From: RAM1 sp041905405
Lineage (GTDB): Bacteria > Pseudomonadota > Gammaproteobacteria > Burkholderiales > Burkholderiaceae_C
Direction of reading: 5' to 3'
DNA: 64,000 bases
Assembly (NCBI GenBank): GCA_041905405.1
Contig: JAYRLC010000013.1
Coordinates: forward strand, 1 to 64,000
Shown here: positions 26,022-34,431 of the stretch, piece by piece
Layout of the letters: the number at the start of each line of letters is the position of its first letter
Numbering within the stretch: position 1 is the first letter of the stretch
Made by a program: the position numbers and the translations under genes
The notes under the pieces: model-generated
Told to the model about the DNA's origin: nothing
Databases searched by the model: none
The model's input: only the letters and a program-made list of their open reading frames with translations

Positions 26022-26864
26022 TCAGTCCATGAACCGGTAGAAGAGCGTCTCGCTGAAATCCCAGGGAATCCGCACGGGCGTCATGAAGCTGTCCAGGTAC
26101 CCGCGGGGTGCGTAGAAGAGGTTCTGGTACAGGTAGTTTTCCAGCGTGAAGTGGAAGAAGCGGATGTGCTCAAGCCCCAGTGGCGTCACGCGGTACAGGC
26201 AATAGCCGATCTCGTCGAGGTGGTAGAAGAGGTTCTGCAGCAGTTCGCCCGACTCCTTCCAGCCTTCGGAGTATTCGAAGTAGCCGATGGGCTGGTACTT
26301 CCTGAAAAAGTCCGCAGCACCTCGTATGACCTTGGCTTCCGCGCCTTCAACATCGATTTTCAGAAAAACATCGCCATCGAATCGCGGCACCACGTCGCGG
26401 TAGATATCGTCCAGCCGCTGCAACTCGACCTGGATGAGGTCGAAGTCCTTGCGGAAGCTGGGATTCTGCTGGGTGCGCTCCGAGAGGGATGACACCCCCG
26501 AGAAGGCGCGATGGACGTAGAAGCTGGCCGTTTCCCCGCCCTTGTCCGACAGCGCATAGCGCAGCACCGAATGGCCCGTGGGCCTGCTGGGCATGCGCGG
26601 GTTGGGGTCAAAGCCGATGACCTGCACAGCGGGATTGAAGCTGCAGAATTTTTCCGAAACCACGCCTTCGTTGTAGCCCACGTCCAGCACCAGTCCGCAA
26701 CGCGGGGCGACCAGCTTCACGACGGCGTATTCGCCGTTGAGGTCCAGGTTGCCGTTGTAGTAGCCGTTCAGCGCCGCCCAATCGCGCTGCGCCCTGCGGC
26801 GTTGAACAAAATCGTCAAACGCGTCGTCGACGTGTGATGCCACCACCTCTACCTTCATGTCCAT
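26022..26864 (-). CDS. FkbM-family SAM-dependent methyltransferase
   Basis: 280 residues from ATG 26864 (upstream AGAGGA). The Rossmann methyltransferase core reads LVLDVGYNEGVVSEKFC (modified motif I), VIGFDPNPR (acidic residue for SAM ribose), and FLKIDVEGAEAKVIRG, which is diagnostic for FkbM/Methyltransf_21. These enzymes usually O-methylate sugars, polyketides or lipids. The C-terminal 80 residues (IGYCLYRVTPLGLEHIRFFH; LENYLYQNLFYAPRGYLDSF) are an extension. No glycan genes are adjacent, so the substrate is unknown. Convergent with the regulator gene (12-bp gap) and divergent from the beta-propeller gene. The frame is open upstream to 26957 but that part is AT-rich intergenic DNA. Confidence 0.85.
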   Translation of the reverse strand: MDMKVEVVASHVDDAFDDFVQRRRAQRDWAALNGYYNGNLDLNGEYAVVKLVAPRCGLVLDVGYNEGVVSEKFCSFNPAVQVIGFDPNPRMPSRPTGHSVLRYALSDKGGETASFYVHRAFSGVSSLSERTQQNPSFRKDFDLIQVELQRLDDIYRDVVPRFDGDVFLKIDVEGAEAKVIRGAADFFRKYQPIGYFEYSEGWKESGELLQNLFYHLDEIGYCLYRVTPLGLEHIRFFHFTLENYLYQNLFYAPRGYLDSFMTPVRIPWDFSETLFYRFMD

Positions 26865-26910
26865 GTGCGCTGTCCTCTCTATGGATATGTCTGCCGCCGG
26901 CTGACAGTGA

Positions 26911-26930
26911 ATTAATTCTAAAGAATTAAT
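26911..26930. promoter_or_regulatory. AT-rich palindrome in divergent promoter region
   Basis: ATTAATTCT-AA-AGAATTAAT type dyad (9 bp per arm) in the 201-bp gap between the FkbM gene and the divergent propeller gene. It is strikingly AT-rich for this genome and well placed for an operator or promoter. Confidence 0.45.
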
Positions 26931-27065
26931 TAAAAACAAGCAATACGCGGCTGGCAACCGGATTCACGACGAACTTGTTACTCCCTGCGCGGATCCGGTC
27001 TGGCTACAGTTTCTTCAACGCGCCGCCCCTTGTGCATATCCGGCGCGACGAAAGGAACACAACCC

Positions 27066-27710
27066 ATGACAGTTCAAGCATCCCCCGCCGAAGTCGTGCG
27101 CGAGTACGGCCCCTTTGCCGGCTCCGCCCGCATCCACGGCGTGAGCCACGACGGCCACAACGTCTGGGCCGCGACAGACAACGGCCTGGTCGCCTTCGAC
27201 CCCGCCGACGGCAGCACCGTCAAGACCATTGCCTGCGCCAGCGACGCGGGCACGGCATTCGACGGCAAGCACCTGTACCAGATTGCCGAGTCGCGCATCG
27301 ACAAGATCGACCCGGCCACCGGCAAAGTGCTGGCGACCATTCCCGCACCGGGCCAGGGCAACGACTCGGGCCTGACCTGGGCCGAGGGCAGCCTGTGGGT
27401 CGGCCAGTACAAGAACCGCAAGATCCACCGCATCGACCCGGCCACGGGCGCGATCCAGGGCACGATCGAATCCAACCGCTACGTGACCGGGGTGACGTGG
27501 GTGGACGGCGAGCTGTGGCACGGCACTTGGGAAGGCGACGAAAGCGAGCTGCGCCAGGTCAGCCCCCAGGACGGCACCGTGTTGCAGCGCCTGCAGATGC
27601 CCCAGGGCATGGGCGTGAGCGGGCTGGAGTCTGACGGCGCCGGCCTGTTCTATTGCGGCGGCGGTGGCGCCGGCCGTGTGCGCGCGGTGCGCCGCCCGCG
27701 CAAGGCCTGA
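27066..27710 (+). CDS. Glutaminyl-cyclase-like/YVTN beta-propeller protein
   Basis: 214 residues from ATG 27066 (upstream AAAGGA). It has repeating propeller blades: GVSHDGHNVWAATDNGLVAFD, KIDPATGKVLATIPAPG, LTWAEGSLWVGQYKNRKIHR, IDPATGAIQGTIESNRYVTG and VTWVDGELWHGTWEGD. This looks like the glutamine cyclotransferase/SMP-30-like propeller group, but is short and has no signal peptide, so it should be cytoplasmic. The function is unknown; propellers often bind small molecules or lactones. A GGGG-rich C-terminus follows the last blade. It is followed after 41 bp by the DUF899 gene in the same direction, so the two may be one transcript. Confidence 0.75.
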   Translation: MTVQASPAEVVREYGPFAGSARIHGVSHDGHNVWAATDNGLVAFDPADGSTVKTIACASDAGTAFDGKHLYQIAESRIDKIDPATGKVLATIPAPGQGNDSGLTWAEGSLWVGQYKNRKIHRIDPATGAIQGTIESNRYVTGVTWVDGELWHGTWEGDESELRQVSPQDGTVLQRLQMPQGMGVSGLESDGAGLFYCGGGGAGRVRAVRRPRKA

Positions 27711-27751
27711 CCGGCCGTCACCCCCATCTTTCACCCTGCAAGGAATACCCC

Positions 27752-28531
27752 ATGAACCCCGCACCCCATCCCGTGGCCACTCGCGACCAGTGGCTGGCCC
27801 AACGCACGACCCTGCTGGCGCAGGAAAAGGAACTGACCCGCCTGCGTGACCAGATCGCGCGCAACCGCCGCGCCCTGCCCTGGGTGCGTGTGGACAAGAA
27901 CTATGTGTTTGATGCGCCTGAAGGGCGCCGCGCGCTGGCCGACCTGTTCGAAGGCCGCCGCCAGTTGCTGGTGCAGCACTTCATGCTGGGCCCGGGCTGG
28001 GCGCAGGGCTGCCCCAGCTGCTCGTACATGGCCGACCACATCAGCGGCATGCAGGCGCACCTGAACGCGCGCGACACGACGGTACTGGTGGTGTCGCGCG
28101 CGCCGCTGGCCGAGATCGAACGCTTCCGCCAGCGCATGGGCTGGACGTTCAAGTGGGTGTCGTCGCACCTGAGTGACTTCAACCACGACTATGCGGTGAG
28201 CTTCACGGCCGATGAAGTCGCGTGCGGCGAGGTCTATTACAACTACGGCCTGCGCGCCTTCCCGGTGCAGGAGGCGCCCGGCATCAGCGCGTTCTACCGC
28301 GACGGCGCGGGCAGCGTCTTCCACACCTATTCGACCTACGGGCGCGGTGTGGAGGCCATGATGGGCACCTACAACCTGCTGGATTTGACCGCGCAGGGCC
28401 GCAACGAACGGGACGATGCACCCAACAAGATGGAATGGGTGCGCCACCACGACAAGTACGAGCCGGCGCCCGTCACCGCGGAAGTTCCCATGGTGGGCGG
28501 GTGCTGCCTGGGCGGAAAGCCGTTTCAGTAG
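27752..28531 (+). CDS. DUF899 family thioredoxin-like protein
   Basis: 259 residues starting at ATG 27752 behind AAGGA. Matches the DUF899 family: EKELTRLRDQIARNRRALPWV, VDKNYVFDAPEG, LLVQHFMLGPGWAQGCPSCS with a CPSC cysteine pair near residue 90, and STYGRGVEAMMGTYNLLDLT. The family has a thioredoxin-like fold; the chemical role is not established, though a redox function is plausible from the C-x-x-C. A CC pair near the C-terminus (GGCCLGG) is extra. Its last 7 bases overlap the end of the convergent DUF2127 gene. Confidence 0.85.
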   Translation: MNPAPHPVATRDQWLAQRTTLLAQEKELTRLRDQIARNRRALPWVRVDKNYVFDAPEGRRALADLFEGRRQLLVQHFMLGPGWAQGCPSCSYMADHISGMQAHLNARDTTVLVVSRAPLAEIERFRQRMGWTFKWVSSHLSDFNHDYAVSFTADEVACGEVYYNYGLRAFPVQEAPGISAFYRDGAGSVFHTYSTYGRGVEAMMGTYNLLDLTAQGRNERDDAPNKMEWVRHHDKYEPAPVTAEVPMVGGCCLGGKPFQ

Positions 28532-29034
28532 GACGTACGCGGAGGGAGAGGCGGTGCGCGACGCCGCGCCACCAGCGCCCGCACCATCACGCCCACCACC
28601 GCCAGGTTGGCCAGCAGCAGCACGGCACTGAGCAGCGTGCGCTCATGCAGCACGTTCGCCACCTCGAACGGGATATAGATGCCGCCGCTCACCGCGGCCA
28701 GCCATTCGGCCCAGGGCCGCTCGCGCCACAGGCCATAACTCTCGGCAAACCGCAGCGCGCTGTACGCCGCAGCACCCACCGCCAGCCACACCAGCCGCGT
28801 GTGCTGCAGGTGGGCCGCCGCGTCCAGAAAAATGCGCGGGTACTTGGACGCCGGGTTCAGGTGCGTGTGCTGCACCAGCGATGCCGCGAGCGCAGCCAGG
28901 TCATGGTGCACGAGCGCCAGCAGGCCGGTGGCGGCCAGCAGCACGGCAGCGCCCTTCAGCGCTTCGAACAGCGCCACGGCGCGGATCGCACGACGGCCGG
29001 ATGGCAATGATGGGGGCTGAGTGGCGTCGTTCAT
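28525..29034 (-). CDS. DUF2127 family membrane protein
   Basis: 169 residues with four hydrophobic helices (ALFEALKGAAVLLAATGLLAL; LVWLAVGAAAYSALRF; WLAAVSGGIYIPFEV; LLSAVLLLANLAVVGVMVRAL). The RAIRAVALFEALKG start and GLWRERPWAEWLA are typical of DUF2127. The start ATG 29034 overlaps the TGA of an acyl-CoA ligase remnant (ATGA). The function is unknown. The long open frame extending this gene to 29547 is not real: it results from a frameshift in the upstream remnant that puts both in one frame. Confidence 0.82.
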   Translation of the reverse strand: MNDATQPPSLPSGRRAIRAVALFEALKGAAVLLAATGLLALVHHDLAALAASLVQHTHLNPASKYPRIFLDAAAHLQHTRLVWLAVGAAAYSALRFAESYGLWRERPWAEWLAAVSGGIYIPFEVANVLHERTLLSAVLLLANLAVVGVMVRALVARRRAPPLPPRTSY

Positions 29035-29547
29035 CCACCGGCAGCATACCGCTGCCGCAGCACGCGGTGCAGCACCTTGCCGGTGGCGGTGCGCGGCATC
29101 TCGGACTCTTTGACGAACACGACCACGGCCGGGCATTTTGAAGCCGGCCAGACGCTGGCGGCACCAATCGCGCAGGTCTTGCGCCGTGGCCTGCTGGCCC
29201 GCATGCAGCACGATCACGGCCTGCACGGCCTCGCCCCATTTGTCGTGGGGCACGCCGATCACGGCAACGTCGCGCACCTGGGGGTGGGCACCCAGCACGG
29301 CCTCGACCTCCGACGGGTAGATGTTCTCGCCGCCGCTGATGATCATGTTGCTCTTGCGATCCACCAGCCAGATATAACCCTCTTCGTCGCGCCGCGCCAT
29401 GTCGCCGACCGAGCACCACTCGCCCGCGAACGCCTCCGCGGTTTTTTCGGGGTTCTTCCAGTAGCCGTCGAACACGTAGGACGTTCGTGAGTACAGCTCG
29501 CCCACCTGGCCGTCGGGCACCTCGTTGCGGTGTTCGTCCAGCATCAT
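29031..29547 (-). pseudogene. Acyl-CoA synthetase, C-terminal remnant with frameshift
   Basis: The frame from 29547 encodes the C-terminal third of an AMP-forming acyl-CoA ligase: GQVGELYSRTSYVFDGYWKN, CSVGDMARRDEEGYIWLVDR (motif with the ATP-ribose Asp) and IISGGENIYPSEVEAVLGAH. Near 29125-29135 the frame shifts; the proper end (VVVFVKESEMPRTATGKVLH) continues in another frame, including the catalytic Lys of TGKV, and stops at 29031 overlapping the DUF2127 start. All of the N-terminal two thirds, including the P-loop, are missing at the junction near 29545. It cannot encode a working ligase. Confidence 0.88.
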
Positions 29548-29974
29548 GTGCGGCGGCGACGAGGCCGACTACGAACGCGCCCTGCCGCTGCTCAAGCTCA
29601 TGGGCAAGAACATCACGCGCGTGGGCGGCGTGGGCGACGGCCAGGTGTGCAAGGTCGCCAACCAGATCATCGTGGCGCTGAACATCGCGGCCGTGGCCGA
29701 AGCGCTGGTCTACGCGAGCAAGGCCGGCGCCGACCCGGCCCGCGTGCGCGAGGCGCTGATGGGCGGCTTTGCCTCCAGCCGCATCCTGGAAGTGCACGGC
29801 GACCGCATGGTCAAGCGCACGTTCGCGCCGGGCTTTCGCATCAGCCTGCACCAAAAGGACTTGTCGCTCGCGCTGCAGGGCGCGCGCGCCCTGGGACTGG
29901 CGCTGGAGGCGATGGCACAGCACGCGGTAGCCATGAGTCCATCGCCCAACACAAACGCAAAGACTTTTGCATAG
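29546..29974 (+). pseudogene. Tartronate semialdehyde reductase (glxR-like), C-terminal remnant
   Basis: The codons from 29546 to about 29905 read as the C-terminal NAD-binding_11 half of a 2-hydroxy-3-oxopropionate reductase: MCGGDEADYERALPLLKLMG, GDGQVCKVANQIIVALN (with the catalytic Lys-x3-Asn), EALVYASKAGADPARVREAL, and HQKDLSLALQGARALGLAL. The N-terminal Rossmann domain is absent and after 29905 the similarity stops, replaced by unrelated residues to a TAG at 29974. The break at 29545 is exactly where the opposing ligase remnant begins. GlxR belongs to the glyoxylate carboligase route that normally uses glyoxylate from purines. Confidence 0.85.
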
Positions 29975-30031
29975 TGCCGCGACGCTTTAAACGAGGGGAT
30001 CATGCCCGCTCTCTAGCTGAAGCGAGGCGCC

Positions 30032-31540
30032 ATGACATTCTCCGTTTTTCCTAAACCGCCATCCACACCATCATCCCTACCGGGTCCCGACAGGGAGAGC
30101 AAATACAAAAGTTCGCATGCATCTGGTGATGACGTAGACCTGCAGGACCTGCTCCCTCCGCCCACAGAGCAGGATTTCCGGACGCGACCCGACCTCGAGA
30201 GCAAGGACGGTCTGCCCCGGCTGCGAGACATTGCCAGCAAGACAGTGCCGACATCAGAGCTCGCGCCACCGGGACCATTGCCTTCCCGGTTCCCGGAGCC
30301 ACTGTTTCCCGACAACAAAGCCGAGCCACAGCCAGCAGAATTGCCGCTGCGGGAGAACGACCCTGATGTGAAAGCAGCACTGCAGCACTACAGCACCGTT
30401 CCAGAGCGCATTTTCGACCCTGACGACGTCCGCACCTGGCAAGGCTTGCCCGATACGCAACTTCGGATGTTGCTTCACTCGACCGGCAGGCGTGGTGGCG
30501 GTGTCGAGCTCACGTCACGTGCCCAGGCGCGGCAATTTGCCGACGATATTCCCACGTTTGCCGGCTGCATTTCCGCTTGTGACGAACTCTTGGCAGCCAG
30601 GCGGGCGGATCTGGCCCAAGGCCTTACCGCCGACCAGGTCGAGGCATCCATGAGGTCGGATGAATCCATGCAGACGCTGATGCTCTATTCCACGATCGGA
30701 CACCAAACCGGTTTGTTCGACGGGTTGCCGGACGACGCCGCCTGCCGGCGTCACCTTATCGACCTGGTCAACGCTTGCACGGCAACCCGGCCGGGAGGCT
30801 ACGACATACAGTCCGGCTTCGAGCTGCATGACCTGATCGAACTGGGCGCATCCCGGGACCGGTGGCGCGAGACCAAATCCTCAGTCGTTCATTCATTTCT
30901 CGGCACTCTCGGGGCAACGACATCGATGGCTGCTTTTTCGGAGTATGAATTCCCTACTCCGTACAACGGTGCTCTGGTAGGTGTAATTCCGCCGCTAGCA
31001 TTGACGTTATTGAAGGGCATCATACAGCGCGATTTTCCATCTATTCCGGCTCATATGAGCCTGGACACGAAGACAGGCTTATTGCGCACCCTGGCCAAGA
31101 CCGCCCTATCGTCCGCCGGAAGTCTGGCCGTGCTGCGTTGCGTGTCATTGATCACTGGCGGCGGGTTCAGCGGCATAGCCCTCTTCGGTGGCGTCCGGCT
31201 GGCGGGTCAGCTCGCCACCGACTATCTGTCGGAGTACGGCGGCTCCAAAGTAGAAGGCAGGCTGAAGCCAGCGCCACGCTGGCTCAAGAAGACACCTTCC
31301 CCGTCCGAAGTGGTCATGTTCAACGAGCTGCGGGGGGCGCAATCGCGCTCAATTTGTTCAACGCGCGACGATGCCTTGAAATCTGTTGCAGCCATTTTGG
31401 CAAGCCTCCCTACCAGCTTTTTGTGGGCTGCGCAGCATGGGTATGCGTCAAGGTGGACCCCCGAGACAGTGGTACTGGCAGAACTCGTCCGGGCTCTGCC
31501 CGACCTTTACTGGCATGCCAAAGGAAAGGACCAGGCCTGA
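30032..31540 (+). CDS. Candidate type III secretion effector (proline-rich, membrane-inserting)
   Basis: 502 residues of unrecognised family. Residues 1-110 are disordered, Pro/Ser-rich and charged, without a Sec signal, as in type III secreted proteins. Residues 110-285 are a helical domain (DPDDVRTWQGLPDTQLRMLL, SRAQARQFADDIPTFAGC). Residues about 285-335 and 355-400 contain long hydrophobic helices (ALVGVIPPLALTLLKG; SAGSLAVLRCVSLITGGG; SGIALFGGVRLAGQLA) that could enter a host membrane; another lies near 455-475. GC is lower than in flanking genes. The stop overlaps the start of a CesT-like chaperone gene (TGATG), the classic effector/chaperone layout. No secretion apparatus genes are in the window; the effector call is inference. 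Confidence 0.6.
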   Translation: MTFSVFPKPPSTPSSLPGPDRESKYKSSHASGDDVDLQDLLPPPTEQDFRTRPDLESKDGLPRLRDIASKTVPTSELAPPGPLPSRFPEPLFPDNKAEPQPAELPLRENDPDVKAALQHYSTVPERIFDPDDVRTWQGLPDTQLRMLLHSTGRRGGGVELTSRAQARQFADDIPTFAGCISACDELLAARRADLAQGLTADQVEASMRSDESMQTLMLYSTIGHQTGLFDGLPDDAACRRHLIDLVNACTATRPGGYDIQSGFELHDLIELGASRDRWRETKSSVVHSFLGTLGATTSMAAFSEYEFPTPYNGALVGVIPPLALTLLKGIIQRDFPSIPAHMSLDTKTGLLRTLAKTALSSAGSLAVLRCVSLITGGGFSGIALFGGVRLAGQLATDYLSEYGGSKVEGRLKPAPRWLKKTPSPSEVVMFNELRGAQSRSICSTRDDALKSVAAILASLPTSFLWAAQHGYASRWTPETVVLAELVRALPDLYWHAKGKDQA

Positions 31541-32499
31541 TGATGAATGCACAACAGACACCAGCCCCGGTATTTGCGCTGCCCGAGGCGGGTGAGCGGG
31601 CATTCCACGAGGACGCCGCAACCGTGTGCCAGATCGCCATGCGTTGGCTCGCTACCCGCGTCCTGGGCGCAGGGGCAGCGGCTGAAGAGGCGGCTCTGAG
31701 CGGCAGCTTCGTCGCGGGCGGCTGCGAGGTGCGTGTCACACACGATCCGCAACGGGATCAGGTGAGCATCCGGTGCGCGCTGGTGAGCACGCCGACGGCA
31801 GGCGTGCGGCTGCTCCGAAACGCGCTGGGCTTCAATTTCCGGGAGGCGCATGCCGGCATCTGCGTGGGTATCGACCCGGCCACGGATAGCCTGCAGGCGG
31901 TCAGCCAGCTCAGCGTGGGGGTGTTGATAGAAGCCGGCATCCAGGCATTGGCCCCTGCCCTCATCCAGCAACTGGTCGTGCTGGGTGAGGTTGCCGAATG
32001 CGACATACCGCTTCTTGGCATGATGGGTGCGCTCCCCGATTTCCCACAACTCGATGGGGGTGCGGGCGGCGCCGGCCCCTCTTCCGAGAATACGGGCTTG
32101 AATGACTTTATCCAGCAGGCATTCTCGCGGCAGCTCGAACGTCTGGCGGGTCTCCTGCCGCCGACCGGCGGTGGCACCCATCGCCCTCAACAGTGCTTCG
32201 ACGTGGACGGAACAGCCGTTGCCGTGCAACTCATGCCTCAGACAGCCCAGGTCGGCTTCTACGCCGACGCCGGAATGTCTGCGCAGGACGACGATGCGGC
32301 AAGTCTCTATCGCCGCATGCTCCAGCGAAGCATCGATCAGCATGGCACCTCAACGGCCTGGTTCGGACTGCATCCCACGTCAGACCGCCTGGTGGCGTTC
32401 AAGACGTTTTCATTGCTGCTGCTGGACACCGAAGGACACGTCGCGCGCGACATCATGAGCATCGTTGGCCTCGAAGCCAGAGCGTTGCGATCACAGTAA
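31540..32499 (+). CDS. Putative double-CesT type III secretion chaperone
   Basis: 319 residues from ATG 31540 (a second ATG follows at 31543). Two regions each resemble a CesT/Tir-chaperone fold. Residues about 25-155: GCEVRVTHDPQRDQVSIRCAL, LLRNALGFNFREAHAGICVG, IDPATDSLQAV, then an amphipathic helix ALAPALIQQLVVLGEV. Residues about 215-315: CFDVDGTAVAVQLMPQTAQV, LYRRMLQRSIDQHGTSTAWF, GLHPTSDRLVAFKTFSL and a final helix. The beta-strand, helix, IDPxxDxLxxxxxL, helix order is repeated. Ordinary chaperones are about 130-170 residues and act as dimers, so a single chain with both protomers would be unusual. Coupled to the upstream effector candidate by TGATG overlap. Confidence 0.6.
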   Translation: MMNAQQTPAPVFALPEAGERAFHEDAATVCQIAMRWLATRVLGAGAAAEEAALSGSFVAGGCEVRVTHDPQRDQVSIRCALVSTPTAGVRLLRNALGFNFREAHAGICVGIDPATDSLQAVSQLSVGVLIEAGIQALAPALIQQLVVLGEVAECDIPLLGMMGALPDFPQLDGGAGGAGPSSENTGLNDFIQQAFSRQLERLAGLLPPTGGGTHRPQQCFDVDGTAVAVQLMPQTAQVGFYADAGMSAQDDDAASLYRRMLQRSIDQHGTSTAWFGLHPTSDRLVAFKTFSLLLLDTEGHVARDIMSIVGLEARALRSQ

Positions 32500-32537
32500 A
32501 CATCATTCAACCTGCCTGCGCCGATATCATCGGCCGC

Positions 32538-33620
32538 ATGAAAGCAACCCAAGCCCTTCCCCTGCCGACCCTGCTCGCGCCTGCCGCCGGCCTGTTGATC
32601 CTGGCCGGGTCCCTGCTGGGCCTGGGCGGCTGGTACGCCATTCTTCTTGCGGCGGGCCTGTTCGCCAGCGTGCTGGCCGCCGTGCACCATGCCGAGGTCG
32701 TGGCCCATCGCGTGGGCGAGCCATACGGCACGCTGGTGCTGGCCGTGGCGGTGACGGTGATCGAGGTTGCGCTGATCGTGTCGCTGATGCTCAGCGGCGG
32801 CCCCGCGACGGCGGCGCTGGCGCGCGACACGGTGTTCGCCGCCGTCATGATCATCCTGAACGGCATGGTGGGCCTGTGCCTGCTGGTGGGCGGTCACCAC
32901 CACCGCGAGCAGACCTTCACCCAGTCGGGCGTGAGCGCGGCGCTGGCCGCGCTGGCGGCCATCGTCACGCTGACGCTGGTGCTGCCCAACTACACCACGT
33001 CCACGCCCGGGCCGTCGTACACGAGCAGCCAGCTGGCCTTCATCGCCATCGTGTCGCTGGTGCTGTACGGCACTTTCGTGCTGGTGCAGGCCGTGCGCCA
33101 CCGCGACTACTTTCTGCCGTCGGACGCCGACATCCGTGAAGAGACCCACGCGGCCCCGCCGTCCAACAAGGTGGCCTTTGCCGCCCTGGGCCTGCTGATG
33201 GCGTCGCTGGTGGCCGTGGTGCTGCTGGGCAAGGCGCTGGCCCCCACGATCGAAAAGGCCGTGGCCGCCGTGGGCGCGCCGCAGGCGCTGGTGGGCATCA
33301 TCATCGCGGCCGTGGTGCTCATGCCCGAAGGCATGGCCGCCGTGCGCGCCGCCCGCGCCAACCGGCTGCAGACCAGCCTGAACCTGGCGCTGGGCTCGGC
33401 GCTGGCCAGCATCGGCCTGACCATTCCCACGGTGGCCATCGTGTCGCTGGCCACGGACTGGACGCTCACGCTGGGTATCGACGTGAAGTCCACCGTGCTG
33501 CTGGTGCTGTCGCTGATGGTGGCCACGCTGTCACTGGGCACGGGCCGCACCACGGTGCTGCAGGGCGTGGTGCACCTGGTGATTTTTGCGGTTTATCTGT
33601 TCACGACCATCGTGCCGTAA
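32538..33620 (+). CDS. Ca2+/H+ (or Na+) antiporter, ChaA type
   Basis: 360 residues from ATG 32538 with about 11 membrane helices arranged as two inverted CaCA repeats. The repeat signatures are GEPYGTLVLAVAVTVIEVAL (about 57-76) with its acidic residue, and the second VGIIIAAVVLMPEGMAAVRA (about 254-273), followed by NLALGSALASIGLTIPTVA. ChaA-type proteins export Ca2+, Na+ or K+ in exchange for H+. The gene lies between two putative effector/chaperone pairs but looks like ordinary core-genome sequence (high GC), so it was probably there before them. Convergent with the effector gene at 33638 (17-bp gap). Confidence 0.9.
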   Translation: MKATQALPLPTLLAPAAGLLILAGSLLGLGGWYAILLAAGLFASVLAAVHHAEVVAHRVGEPYGTLVLAVAVTVIEVALIVSLMLSGGPATAALARDTVFAAVMIILNGMVGLCLLVGGHHHREQTFTQSGVSAALAALAAIVTLTLVLPNYTTSTPGPSYTSSQLAFIAIVSLVLYGTFVLVQAVRHRDYFLPSDADIREETHAAPPSNKVAFAALGLLMASLVAVVLLGKALAPTIEKAVAAVGAPQALVGIIIAAVVLMPEGMAAVRAARANRLQTSLNLALGSALASIGLTIPTVAIVSLATDWTLTLGIDVKSTVLLVLSLMVATLSLGTGRTTVLQGVVHLVIFAVYLFTTIVP

Positions 33621-33637
33621 AGGCGCCCGCGGCACCG

Positions 33638-34291
33638 TTACTGTCCGTTGTGGCCCTGAAGCTTGTCGCCGACGCCAGCCCACACATTGTTGGCCGCATT
33701 GACGACGGCGTCCCTGAGGGCGCCCACCCGTTCCGCGCTGGTCTCAGTGCGACAGGCCGCGCGGCATTGTTCCAGTTTCGACTTTTCCGGATGACCCAGG
33801 TTCACGCGCTCGCACAGAAAGCTGGATTCGCCGGCCTTGCTTTCCACCGGCGTCAGATAGTCCGCCGCCAGGGTATCGACGGCGCCCAGGAATTCCTCGG
33901 TATCGGAAATTTCCAGGACGGCATCGCATTGCTTCACGAACAGCAGTTCATCGAGGCTGTATGCCTTTTTCAACTGCTCAACCAGCTCGCCCCAATTGAC
34001 GTTGTTGACTCTGGCCCCGCTGCGAAGCGCCAGATAGTCCGTGCGGAAGGATTTGGCGGAGTCACTCAGTGGCGTTCTGGGCCGTTCGTCAGTCGTGGAC
34101 GACCGCTTGCTGTCCTGATCCAGGGTGACGCGAGGCCGCCCTGGCGTCAGCACATGAAGCGCAACGAGCGAATCGTGCGAATCGCTGCGTGACACACGGC
34201 TTTCGGCGGGACGGGGGGATGATTGCGACGGAAGTATTTCAGCGCGGTACAAGTCCGCTATCTGGATCGGCAGGGGCAGGTGAGGGATCAT
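33638..34291 (-). CDS. Candidate type III secretion effector 2
   Basis: 217 residues from ATG 34291 (upstream GGAGGACC). The first 95 residues are Ser/Pro/Arg-rich and probably disordered (QSSPRPAESRVSRSDSHDS; TTDERPRTPLSDSAKSF), with no Sec signal. The remainder is a helical domain (NNVNWGELVEQLKKAYSLDE, FLGAVDTLAADYLTPVESK) ending with a Cys-containing stretch (CERVNLGH, EQCRAACRTE). No family was recognised. The gene follows a CesT-type chaperone gene in the same direction (140-bp gap). GC is visibly lower than neighbours. The effector call rests on N-terminal composition, lack of homology and the chaperone neighbour. Confidence 0.55.
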   Translation of the reverse strand: MIPHLPLPIQIADLYRAEILPSQSSPRPAESRVSRSDSHDSLVALHVLTPGRPRVTLDQDSKRSSTTDERPRTPLSDSAKSFRTDYLALRSGARVNNVNWGELVEQLKKAYSLDELLFVKQCDAVLEISDTEEFLGAVDTLAADYLTPVESKAGESSFLCERVNLGHPEKSKLEQCRAACRTETSAERVGALRDAVVNAANNVWAGVGDKLQGHNGQ

Positions 34292-34431
34292 GGGGTCCTC
34301 CGGCGAATCGCCGAACGGGTGGAACCATTGCTCCCTGGTGGATGAATGGAATGTAGGAACCCACCACCGCCATGACCAGATACAACCGTCTGGGGGCAAC
34401 CAAAGGTCTGCCCCGCCTTCCCGCAGGCGCG

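Noticed and set aside
28525..29547. One 340-residue frame apparently fusing an acyl-CoA ligase end to a DUF2127 membrane protein
   Set aside because: The fusion arises because a frameshift near 29130 puts the ligase remnant in frame with the DUF2127 gene; DUF2127 has its own ATG at 29034 overlapping the ligase's proper stop.
29906..30031. PIP-box or hrp-box promoter upstream of the first effector candidate
   Set aside because: No TTCGB-N15-TTCGB or GGAACC-N15/16-CCAC pattern could be found here, nor upstream of 34902. Regulation of these genes is therefore unassigned.
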